Origin: CAYRXM01 sp964449465
GTDB taxonomy: Bacteria; Chloroflexota; Anaerolineae; JAFGEY01
Direction of reading: 5' to 3'
NCBI GenBank assembly: GCA_964449465.1
Contig: CAYVBK010000026.1
Location: forward strand, 1-64,000
DNA length: 64,000 nucleotides
The notes below the pieces were generated by a model. It did not search any database and had not been told where the DNA came from. It saw only the letters and a list, made by a program, of their open reading frames with translations. The position numbers and the translations under genes are program-made. Positions 47,507 through 55,642 of this stretch are shown piece after piece. Every line of letters begins with the position of its first letter. The stretch's first letter is position 1.

Positions 47507-50500
47507 ATTTTTCGCCGCAGCGTTTCTACCAGAGATTGAGTCGAATAGGGGCGGGCGAACAGACAATCTGGCGGTGTGCCAAGCCACGACGGAATATGAG
47601 GCACAAGGCTGGTGCCAATGATCAGGATAGGAATATCAGGATACCGTAACCGCCACAGGTCATACCACTCGCGGCCTGCCGACAGCAATGCATCGAGATT
47701 CAAGATAGCAGCCCGTTTTTTATTCGGGCGGCAGGCCGCAATTTGCTCGATCTGCCGATCATTTTGCACCAGCAGCACCGCATAACCGTTCGAGGTCAGG
47801 GCATGTTGCAGCACATAAGCGGCGTTAAACTCGGGTTCCAGAACCAGGATGGTCGGGCGCGATGCGGGAGTCAGGTCTGTACTCTGCCACGATGTCTTGC
47901 TGCTGGGGGGAAAATACAACTCGATGCGAGTGCCCTGCCCTACCTCACTGCTGACATGGATGCTGCCGTTGTGCTGGCGGGTAATGCCCAAGACAGTCGG
48001 CAGCCCCAGGCCCCGTTCGGGTAGTGTGGTCTTGTCGGTGAAAAAAGGAACAAAGATATTTTTCTTGACCTCTTCAGTCATCCCCTTGCCAGTGTCCTCA
48101 ATGGTCAGGCGCACATAATATCCTTGCGGAAACCAACCGCACAACTCACTTTCCCAGGCCGGCCTGAAAACATTGGCCGTAGATATAGACAAAATACCAT
48201 TGCGCTCTTCCATCGCCTCGCATGCGTTCACGATCAGGTTGTTCAGGAGCAGGTCAATCTGGCGAGAGTCTGCGTCAATTTCCCACAACCGATCTTCCAG
48301 GTTCAATTCGACGGCGATCTGCGATTCCCAATGTGGGCGAGTTTCGCCCAGAGCCAGATCCACAATATCATTGATATTGATCAAAGCAGCACGCTGTGAG
48401 CTGATGCCGACAAAGTCCAAAAGTTGATCGGTCTTTTCCTTCATCGTCTGAGCAGCCTGCTCCATCTCGTAGAACATCTGCGCTGCTTCGTCTTGTAACA
48501 CGATGCCTTGTTGGAACAGGTCTACATTGCCAATAATCACGGTCAACTGATTTCTAAAGACATGGGCAACGCCGGCAGTCAGGATCAGCAGACTCTCGGC
48601 TTTTTGTCTTTGGGCAATCTGCTCATCCAACCGCTTTTGCTCGGTCACGTCGCGGATCATACCGGCCACGCCTTCAATTTGCCCGTGCTCGTTGAACACC
48701 GGTATTTTGTGCAACTCGTACAACCGGTCTCCCAGCCACCGCTGACGTATCTGCAATTGTCCGCTTTGCACAGCCTGCTGATCGGTCTGGTGGCAGGTTT
48801 CGGCCATCTCGCGAGGCATCAACTGAAACCCATTGCGGCCAATGATCTCGCTCTGCGATACGCCCATAAATCGCTCCATCGCCCGATTGACCATCAAGTA
48901 TTTCAGGTTTGCATCTTTGAGCGAGATCAGGTCGGGCGAGGCGTCAATAAAAGTGCGCAAACGCCGCTCACTCTCACGCAAGGCTCTTTCCATCTTGATC
49001 CGCTCGTTCAATTCCTGGCGAGTGACCTCGTGCAAGCGGACATTTTCGATGGCCGAGGCGGCTTGCGCGGCAATAGATTCGGCAAAGCGCATGTCTTGAT
49101 CGCTAAACTGCGGGTTGTTGAACACCTCTAGCACGCCGATGGTTTTATTTTGGGCAATCAGCGGCACACACAACACTTGCCTGGTGACAAAGCCGGTAGA
49201 GGCGTCTATGCCCGGGTAGAAGCGAGAATCGGTATAAGCGTCTTGCACCAGCAGCGAGCGGCCCGTCTGTGCCACCCAACCGGCAATGCCCTGTCCGGGT
49301 TGCAACCGTTGACCGATCATGCGCGCCACCTGGTTGCTGTGGGCCTGATGGAAAACCAGTTCGCCGGTCTGCGGATCGACCAGGGCAATAGAACAAGCCT
49401 CGGCATTCAACACATCGCGGGTCTTGTCGCGCAACAGCGAGAGCATGTCATCCAGCGACAGAGTCGAAGTAACAATGCGCCCGATCTCGTTGAGGGCAGA
49501 TAGTTCGCGGTTGCGCTGTGCAATCTGCTCTTGCTGCCCGATGGCCCGCCCCAGCATCTGGATGATCTTGATGTCTTCGGACGCCGGTTCAAGATTTTCG
49601 CTATAAAACAGGCACAGCGCGCCGGTGCGATTGTTGCCCGACACCACCGGACAGCCGATCAGGGTATGCAAGTCATAATGGCGAATCAGCAAATCGTGCC
49701 TGGCATAGGGCGTGTCGGCCAGATGGTGTACCAAAAGCGGAGATGATTCCTGCCGGCCAATCAACTCGCTGTACAGGCTGCCGGGCTGCTGGCTCAGAGG
49801 CCGATTGATCACCTCAAAACGGCCAGGTTCCCAGTGCAGGCCTACCAAATAGTCTCTGCTCTGATACAGTGCACAGACGGCGCCCAACAACTCGCCGGCC
49901 ATGCGGGTCAGGGTTTGGATGTTGGCCTGAATGTTGGAGCCGAGAGAGAGAAAAACCTGGTTGAATTGCTGAATGCGCTCGGCATTGCGCAACGACTCAC
50001 GAGTGCGGGCTTCTAACACACCCTCCAACTGCAAAATAGTGCGCTCGCGCCGCGCTTTGACGGCCATGTCAATCAAAAAAGAGGCATGAATCGGCCTGTG
50101 AACATACACATCGGCTAAAGGCGGCCCATCGGTGGACCACGACGGTTCGGCCGAATCGGGCAAAGCCACGATAGTGATGGCATCCTGCTCCCGACAAATC
50201 GGCGCAAATTCTCGCAGCAGTTGATCGGCCGGCACCTGGGGAGGGTGATGGGAGAGAAACACGATATTGATGCGAGGCGTGCGAATCCGTTCTCGAGCGG
50301 CAGCAGCGTCTCCGGCTTCGATCACCTGGTATCCGTGCAGGGTAAAACCTTCAACTAACCGCCGACGCTCATAGTGGTCACATTCGACCACCAACACGGT
50401 CACGTCTTGTTTCTTGGGCTGACGGCGCAGCATATCTTGCACCAGGCTGCGCAGTTCTTGCACACGATAAGGGGCAGCCAGAAACGCGTTGGCCCCAATG

Positions 50501-50805
50501 TCGCGAATGATGGCCTGCGGATTATCCCCGGCATAAGTGGCCGAAATAACCAGGATGGGTGTATAGTTAGTGTGTGGCATCTCGGGCGAACGGAGTTGAC
50601 GACAAAAACTCCACCCGTCCATGATCGGCATGTACAGATCGCTGATCACCAGGTCAATTTTATCGCGTTCGGCGATATATTTTAATGCTTTTTGTGCATT
50701 GGTGAATGAGGCCACTTCAATCTCATCCTGCGAGATTGAAGTGGAAATAATGTCCAACTGGGCCGGATCGTCATTAACAATGATGACAAGCGGTTTCTTG
50801 TCCAA
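47479..50805 (-). CDS. multi-domain hybrid sensor histidine kinase
   Basis: An 1108-residue signalling protein with no membrane segment. In order: a receiver domain (1-125; NDDP and DLVISDLYMPIMDG with the phospho-Asp), a second receiver-like domain lacking the Asp (about 133-255; FLSHHPP), GAF (about 290-425), a second GAF (about 440-590, IGQRLQPGQGIAGWVAQTG), and PAS (about 615-735). These are followed by HisKA with the phospho-His in GVAHVFRNQLTVIIG, HATPase (NNLIVNACEAM, DTGKGM, GLGLPTVLGI) and a third degenerate receiver (about 990-1105). It is probably a cytoplasmic redox or small-ligand sensor. No separate response regulator lies nearby. Start: ATG with AAGAGCAGG upstream (GCAGG, weak). 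Confidence 0.9.
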   Translation of the reverse strand: MDKKPLVIIVNDDPAQLDIISTSISQDEIEVASFTNAQKALKYIAERDKIDLVISDLYMPIMDGWSFCRQLRSPEMPHTNYTPILVISATYAGDNPQAIIRDIGANAFLAAPYRVQELRSLVQDMLRRQPKKQDVTVLVVECDHYERRRLVEGFTLHGYQVIEAGDAAAARERIRTPRINIVFLSHHPPQVPADQLLREFAPICREQDAITIVALPDSAEPSWSTDGPPLADVYVHRPIHASFLIDMAVKARRERTILQLEGVLEARTRESLRNAERIQQFNQVFLSLGSNIQANIQTLTRMAGELLGAVCALYQSRDYLVGLHWEPGRFEVINRPLSQQPGSLYSELIGRQESSPLLVHHLADTPYARHDLLIRHYDLHTLIGCPVVSGNNRTGALCLFYSENLEPASEDIKIIQMLGRAIGQQEQIAQRNRELSALNEIGRIVTSTLSLDDMLSLLRDKTRDVLNAEACSIALVDPQTGELVFHQAHSNQVARMIGQRLQPGQGIAGWVAQTGRSLLVQDAYTDSRFYPGIDASTGFVTRQVLCVPLIAQNKTIGVLEVFNNPQFSDQDMRFAESIAAQAASAIENVRLHEVTRQELNERIKMERALRESERRLRTFIDASPDLISLKDANLKYLMVNRAMERFMGVSQSEIIGRNGFQLMPREMAETCHQTDQQAVQSGQLQIRQRWLGDRLYELHKIPVFNEHGQIEGVAGMIRDVTEQKRLDEQIAQRQKAESLLILTAGVAHVFRNQLTVIIGNVDLFQQGIVLQDEAAQMFYEMEQAAQTMKEKTDQLLDFVGISSQRAALININDIVDLALGETRPHWESQIAVELNLEDRLWEIDADSRQIDLLLNNLIVNACEAMEERNGILSISTANVFRPAWESELCGWFPQGYYVRLTIEDTGKGMTEEVKKNIFVPFFTDKTTLPERGLGLPTVLGITRQHNGSIHVSSEVGQGTRIELYFPPSSKTSWQSTDLTPASRPTILVLEPEFNAAYVLQHALTSNGYAVLLVQNDRQIEQIAACRPNKKRAAILNLDALLSAGREWYDLWRLRYPDIPILIIGTSLVPHIPSWLGTPPDCLFARPYSTQSLVETLRRKIYLVESGAN

Positions 50806-50944
50806 CGCCTGCTCTTTCTATGAACCCTGCAAAATCGCTCCGGACGCCCATCGCCGCGTCCTCTATACGTATAGAAAAAGTAAATTCTAGCCTATCATAC
50901 CACAAAAGTAACCGACATACTGTAAACAAAGCGTAAATGTTTGC

Positions 50945-50973
50945 TTGCCTTGAGCCTGGAATTGTGCTATGAT
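50945..50973 (+). promoter_or_regulatory. promoter with extended -10, leaderless arrangement
   Basis: TTGCCT (50945-50950), 17-bp spacer, TGC-TATGAT (-10 at 50968-50973). The expected transcription start coincides with the ATG at 50980. Confidence 0.75.
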
Positions 50974-50979
50974 GCCCCT

Positions 50980-53241
50980 ATGGAAGAATTTCGCCCTCGA
51001 CCGGCTCAAGAGAAAATTCTAGCTTTTCGCCATGGGCGACTGGGCGTCAGCGCAGTGCCTGGCTCTGGCAAGACGCATACCCTGTCAGCATTGGCGGCCC
51101 TTTTGGTCGCCGAATCCATCGATCAGGACCAGGAGGTATTGATCGTCACTCTGGTCAATTCGGCGGTCGAGAATTTCAAAAGCCGCGTGGCCGGTTTCAT
51201 CGGAGCACGGGGGCTGCTGGCTAACATCGGGTATCGGGTGCGCACCCTGCACGGTCTGGCGCACGACATTGTGCGCGAACGCCCCGGCCTGGTGGGGCTG
51301 GCCGAAGATTTTGCCATTCTGGACGAGCGCGAAACCGACCAGATATGCGAAGGATCGGTCGAGATGTGGCTCAGCCGTCACCCCGACAGCGCCGAGCCGT
51401 TCCTCAGTCCCGATCTACCCGAAGCGCAATTGACCTGGGCAGCCCAAACACAGTGGCCTGCGGCAGTGCGCGAGCTGGCCGGTGTGTTGATCAAGCGGGC
51501 CAAAGACCTGGGCCTGTCGCCCGAATCGCTGCTGGAGCGATTGGCCGCTCGCCCCGATCGAGCCAACCTCTCACTGGCGCAAATCGGCATCGAAATTTAT
51601 GCCGATTATCAAAAAGCATTGCATTATCGTGGGGGCGTAGACTTTGACGACCTGATCCGTCTGGCTCTGGCGGCTCTGGAGCGCGATGCAGACCTGCTGG
51701 CACGGCTGCGGCATCGCTGGCCCTTTATCCTCGAAGATGAGGCCCAAGATTCCAGCCTGCTGCAAGAAACCATCCTGGACATGTTGTCTCAAGAAGGCAA
51801 TTGGGTTCGGGTAGGCGACCCCAATCAGGCCATCAACACCACCTTTACGACAGCCAACCCCGATTACCTGCGCCGATTTTTGCAGCACAATCATAGCCTG
51901 CCGTTGAACAATTCCGGGCGATCTCAGCCATGTATTATTGACCTGGCAAACTATTTGGTTGAATGGACTCAACAGGATCATCCGGCCCGGCAGGTGCGCG
52001 CTGCGCTGAGCGGGCCGCCATTCATTCTACTCACACCGCCCGGCGACCCGCAGCCCAACCCCCCGACCAACCCGGCGGCAATTTATATCTCGGATCAGCG
52101 ACATTCTCCCGAATCAGAGATCAAGGCTGTAGTTGATTCGCTGCGCCGCTGGCTGCCCGACCATCCCCACGAGACGGTGGCCGTGTTGACGCCGCGCAAT
52201 CAACGTGGCTTTGAAGTCACCGACGCGTTAAAGCGGGCCGGACTGCCCTATGAAGAACTGCTGCGCTCATCCACCTCGACGCGTAAAACGGCCGGCGCGC
52301 TGGGCAATGTGCTGCAATATCTGGCCCACCCCACTTCGGCGGCGCTGCTGTCTCGGGTGTTGCAGGTGTGGCGGCGCGACGATATGGCAGATCAACATAG
52401 TGGGCAGCGCGTGCGACGACTGGTCAATACTTTGAGAAAATGTACGCATATTGAAGATTTCTTGTGGCCCAACCCATGTCGGGACTGGCTCGATCAGATC
52501 GAATGGTCGGCCCAAGAGCCACCGAACGATGCCCAATCTGATGAGCATGTATTGACCCACACCGACCGCGATGTGCTGCAAAATTTTCGCGAACTGGTGC
52601 GTCGCTGGCATCGCGCCACCGTGCTGCCTATTGACCAACTGGTGCTGACCCTGGCCCAAGACCTGTTTATCGAATCGGCCGAGCTGGCTCTCAGTCACAA
52701 GCTGGCTTTGATGTTGCGAACGGCCAGCGATCACCACCCCACATGGCGACTGGCCGAAATGACCGATGAACTGTCCATCATTGCCCGCAACCAACGCCGT
52801 TTTTTGGGCTTTTCGGCCCAAGACACCGGCTTTCAGGCCCGGCCGGGCATCGTTACCGTTTCGACACTACACAAGGCCAAAGGGCTAGAGTGGGATCGGG
52901 TGTACCTGATGTCGGTCAACAACTATGACTTTCCTTCGGCCCAGCCCTATGACGAATACATCAGCGAAAAATGGTTTGTCCGAGATCACCTCAACCTGGA
53001 AGCAGAGGCACTGGCGCAACTCGAATCACTGGTAAATAGTCGCCCCTACCGACCAGGCGAGGCTACGGCGCAGGCGCGCCTGGATTATGTCAAAGAGCGG
53101 CTGCGACTGCTATATGTGGGCATCACCCGCGCCAGAAAAGAATTGATCGTCACCTGGAACACCGGCCGCAGTCGCCAGGCCAAACAAATGGCTATCCCGC
53201 TGATCGCTCTGCACGAAAAATGGCAACAGATCAACCGTTGA
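50980..53241 (+). CDS. UvrD/Rep-type superfamily 1 DNA helicase
   Basis: A 753-residue SF1A helicase. Motifs: RPAQEKILAF (Q motif), SAVPGSGKTHTLSALA (Walker A, about 27-42), LVTLVNSAVENFKSR (Ia-like), FILEDEAQDSS (motif II, about 248), GDPNQAIN (motif III), VSTLHKAKGLEWDRVYL (motif V region, about 625) and RLLYVGITRARKELIVTW (motif VI). It unwinds 3'-5' on DNA in repair or replication. It is shorter than full UvrD in the C-terminal part and lacks a nuclease domain. No Shine-Dalgarno is present; the ATG sits at the predicted transcription start. Start 50980 is chosen over 50941 because the promoter lies in between. Confidence 0.93.
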   Translation: MEEFRPRPAQEKILAFRHGRLGVSAVPGSGKTHTLSALAALLVAESIDQDQEVLIVTLVNSAVENFKSRVAGFIGARGLLANIGYRVRTLHGLAHDIVRERPGLVGLAEDFAILDERETDQICEGSVEMWLSRHPDSAEPFLSPDLPEAQLTWAAQTQWPAAVRELAGVLIKRAKDLGLSPESLLERLAARPDRANLSLAQIGIEIYADYQKALHYRGGVDFDDLIRLALAALERDADLLARLRHRWPFILEDEAQDSSLLQETILDMLSQEGNWVRVGDPNQAINTTFTTANPDYLRRFLQHNHSLPLNNSGRSQPCIIDLANYLVEWTQQDHPARQVRAALSGPPFILLTPPGDPQPNPPTNPAAIYISDQRHSPESEIKAVVDSLRRWLPDHPHETVAVLTPRNQRGFEVTDALKRAGLPYEELLRSSTSTRKTAGALGNVLQYLAHPTSAALLSRVLQVWRRDDMADQHSGQRVRRLVNTLRKCTHIEDFLWPNPCRDWLDQIEWSAQEPPNDAQSDEHVLTHTDRDVLQNFRELVRRWHRATVLPIDQLVLTLAQDLFIESAELALSHKLALMLRTASDHHPTWRLAEMTDELSIIARNQRRFLGFSAQDTGFQARPGIVTVSTLHKAKGLEWDRVYLMSVNNYDFPSAQPYDEYISEKWFVRDHLNLEAEALAQLESLVNSRPYRPGEATAQARLDYVKERLRLLYVGITRARKELIVTWNTGRSRQAKQMAIPLIALHEKWQQINR

Positions 53242-53315
53242 TGACCGTTCGGGTTGCAAACATACCGACCATTTCATTTTGTAATCAGTTGTTAACCCAT
53301 CAAGAGATGATTTTG

Positions 53316-53324
53316 TGCTATACT
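53316..53324 (+). promoter_or_regulatory. extended -10 for the PP2C gene
   Basis: TGC-TATACT at 53316-53324, about 30 bases before the ATG at 53355. No good -35 (CCCATC occupies that spacing). This is the third TGC-extended -10 in the window. Confidence 0.45.
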
Positions 53325-53354
53325 GGATATACAATTTGACGAGAGGAACGATAA

Positions 53355-54212
53355 ATGATCCAACTAGATATAGCAGCCTGGAGCGATGTAGGTAAACACC
53401 GTGAACTGAACGAAGATCGCGTCTTTTATCAGGTTTTTCAAAATTCAGACGGCGATCTGCTGGCTATGTGCATGGTGGCCGATGGTATGGGGGGGCACCT
53501 GGCCGGTGAGGTAGCCAGCCATTGGGTCATTGAGACGCTCAAGCGCGACCTGGCCTATTTGTTTGTGCCGCCCGATCCGCGCAAGACCCTTCAACTCACC
53601 TCTGAAGAACTACAAGAGATCGCCCAAGAAGCCAACAAAGGCCTGCGCCCCTCTGACATCGCCATGATCCATCGCTTGCGCCATGCTGTAGAGCGGGCCA
53701 ATACGGTCGTTCACGAATATGCCCTGCACCGCCCCGAAGAGGCGATGGGCGCCGGTTCGACTTTGACCATGGCCTTTCTCAAAGGCAAGCAAGCCTTTAT
53801 TGTCAATGTCGGCGACAGTCGGGTCTATTTGTTGCGGCAAGGGCAGCTAGAGCAATTGACTCTGGATCATTCCTTTGTAGCCGAGTTGATCGCCGCCGGG
53901 CGGTTGACCAAAGAAGAAGCGCGACGGCATCCGCAAGCCGGATTGATCACTCGCTGTTTGGGGTACGTGGACCAGGTCGGTGTGGACATCAAGCCATTCA
54001 CTCTGGAGTCAGGCGATTGCCTGGTGCTTTGCTCCGACGGTTTGTGGGAAATGCTGCCCGACGAGTACTTGATCGCCCGCATCATTCAAAAATCGCCCAA
54101 TCCGCAGACCGCAGTTCGCCGCCTGATCGAAGCGGCCAATCACGCCGGCGGCAAAGACAACATTTCGGTAGCTGTCTTGAGCATTTTGGAACAGCCCGAC
54201 ATGACTTTTTAA
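53355..54212 (+). CDS. PP2C-family serine/threonine phosphatase
   Basis: A 285-residue protein phosphatase of the Stp/PrpC type. Metal-binding aspartates are in SDVGKHRELNEDRV (10-23), VADGMGGHLAGEVAS (about 41-55), LVLCSDGLWEMLPD (about 225-238) and GGKDNISV (about 262-269). GAGSTLTMAF and VNVGDSRVYLLR are the other signatures. It would dephosphorylate Ser/Thr-phosphorylated proteins in the cytoplasm. The usual partner Hanks-type kinase is not in the window. GAGAGGA lies about 8 bases before the ATG. Confidence 0.93.
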   Translation: MIQLDIAAWSDVGKHRELNEDRVFYQVFQNSDGDLLAMCMVADGMGGHLAGEVASHWVIETLKRDLAYLFVPPDPRKTLQLTSEELQEIAQEANKGLRPSDIAMIHRLRHAVERANTVVHEYALHRPEEAMGAGSTLTMAFLKGKQAFIVNVGDSRVYLLRQGQLEQLTLDHSFVAELIAAGRLTKEEARRHPQAGLITRCLGYVDQVGVDIKPFTLESGDCLVLCSDGLWEMLPDEYLIARIIQKSPNPQTAVRRLIEAANHAGGKDNISVAVLSILEQPDMTF

Positions 54213-54236
54213 TCTCTGGTTTGTCCGATAAATAAA

Positions 54237-54284
54237 AAATCTCAAGTTCTGACCAGATCGTTGGCAGAACTTGAGATTTTTTTT
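54237..54284. terminator. strong bidirectional terminator
   Basis: AAATCTCAAGTTCTG (54237-54251) pairs with CAGAACTTGAGATTT (54265-54279), followed by T8, and preceded by an A run that gives the same on the other strand. It serves both the PP2C gene and the convergent surface-protein gene. Confidence 0.95.
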
Positions 54285-54328
54285 GTCAGATCGCCGGGTC
54301 TCTCATAGACAATTCGGCAAAACCCCGA

Positions 54329-55459
54329 TCAGGCAGAACGGCGAGCCAATTTTTTGCCAGCAATCATGCCCACAACCACAGCGAGAATGGAAATGCCGCC
54401 GACAATGGTCAACCCGGTCATATCATCGAGACCTGCCGTGCCAGAGGGCATGGCGGCACCGGCCGCATTGACAGCGATGGGTGTACGGGTGGGGCGACGG
54501 GTGGCTGTCGGCGAAGGCAGCGGCGTAGGGCTGGATGTAGGCGTCGGTGATGGGGTAAAAGTCGGCGTAAAGGTAGGCGTCGGCGTTTGAGTGGGCGTCG
54601 GTGTAAAGGTGGGTGTCGGTGTGTTGGTCGGTGTATTGGTTGGCGTCGGCGTGGCAGTAGGCGGCAAAGGTGTGGCTGTCGGCTGAATGGGCGCAGCAGC
54701 AACAACGACAGAGCGCGCGGCGGCCGGGGCCGGCGCTGCACCAAAAGAAATCAATGAAGCAGCGTCAATAAAGGTGGCCTCGTACATATAGGGCCACTGA
54801 TTCCACCCCTTGATCCATACCGTGACCCATTCGCCTTGCGCCACAGCCGATACCTGCGAATAGACCCATTGATTGGAGCCATCGGCGGCAATAGTATGGG
54901 CGTCGTAGATCGCATCGCCCCAGACGACATTGGCCGGAGGAGAGAGAACCTGACCGGCCGGTTCCCAGCCGGTAGGGTCAATTCCCAAGGCGACCTGGTA
55001 ATTGCCCACATCGTCGCGTCCAGAGACCATTTGACCGTTCACCCAGTGATTGGCGCGTGCGTTGAGAATTTGCACCCACGCCGAAAAGGTCAGCCTGCCG
55101 TTGGCCGGCACCTTGACGCGCTGCCAGATGCCAGCAACGTGCTTGGCATAAGTGTTAAACCATTGAATGGATCGGTTGCCGTCTTTGAGGCGAGCACGGA
55201 TGTCATCGCTGCCGTCGTTTTCAGGCCGCTGGACGATCTTCCATTCTGGCTCATAGTACTCACGGGCTGTGGATGAAAGATAATACCAGGGGTTCCATCC
55301 CACACTGCAATACGATGAAAGCGCGGTTTGGCGAAAGTCTCCTTCAAAGCTGGGGTTGACCAACAGGTTGCCGCTTTGGGCGACGGACCTGGGGCCGGCC
55401 ATCGCTAACAGGCTGATCAGGATACTGGCTATCGCCAAGCCACCGACAAATTTGCGCAT
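54329..55459 (-). CDS. secreted CBM-like protein with Thr/Pro linker and C-terminal anchor
   Basis: A 376-residue surface protein. A signal peptide (1-27, IASILISLLAMAG) precedes a CenC/galactose-binding-like beta domain (about 31-235; starts NLLVNPSFEGDF, aromatic-rich, WVTVWIKGWNQWPYMYEATF). A long Thr/Pro linker (about 255-325) and a C-terminal membrane helix with a basic tail (LTIVGGISILAVVVGMIAGKKLARRS) follow. The NPSFEG opening is the usual start of CBM_4_9-type modules, so carbohydrate binding is a reasonable guess; no catalytic domain is present. The C-terminal helix would keep it on the outer membrane face. Confidence 0.8.
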   Translation of the reverse strand: MRKFVGGLAIASILISLLAMAGPRSVAQSGNLLVNPSFEGDFRQTALSSYCSVGWNPWYYLSSTAREYYEPEWKIVQRPENDGSDDIRARLKDGNRSIQWFNTYAKHVAGIWQRVKVPANGRLTFSAWVQILNARANHWVNGQMVSGRDDVGNYQVALGIDPTGWEPAGQVLSPPANVVWGDAIYDAHTIAADGSNQWVYSQVSAVAQGEWVTVWIKGWNQWPYMYEATFIDAASLISFGAAPAPAAARSVVVAAAPIQPTATPLPPTATPTPTNTPTNTPTPTFTPTPTQTPTPTFTPTFTPSPTPTSSPTPLPSPTATRRPTRTPIAVNAAGAAMPSGTAGLDDMTGLTIVGGISILAVVVGMIAGKKLARRSA

Positions 55460-55586
55460 TTCTGTCTCCTTTTTTCCCGGAATCGAATTGGGTTGATTAT
55501 ATTCAAAATGCGGGATTTGTGCAAACGCCTTTTTTTGTTTGAGCGCGCCCTTGTCGGCAGAACGCCAGCCTGCAAGATGATGCCAT

Positions 55587-55615
55587 TTGCCCTGACCGCC
55601 GCTTCAGAGTACAAT
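55587..55615 (+). promoter_or_regulatory. promoter for murJ
   Basis: TTGCCC (55587-55592), 17-bp spacer, TACAAT (55610-55615). Transcription would begin near 55622, after the ORF's upstream starts, supporting the ATG at 55643. Confidence 0.65.
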
Positions 55616-55642
55616 GCGGCCACTCTTTTACAAGGATACAAG

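Noticed and set aside
50862..50873. palindrome CTATACGTATAG upstream of the histidine kinase gene as an operator
   Set aside because: A single 12-bp palindrome with no second copy or known regulator; too little to call.
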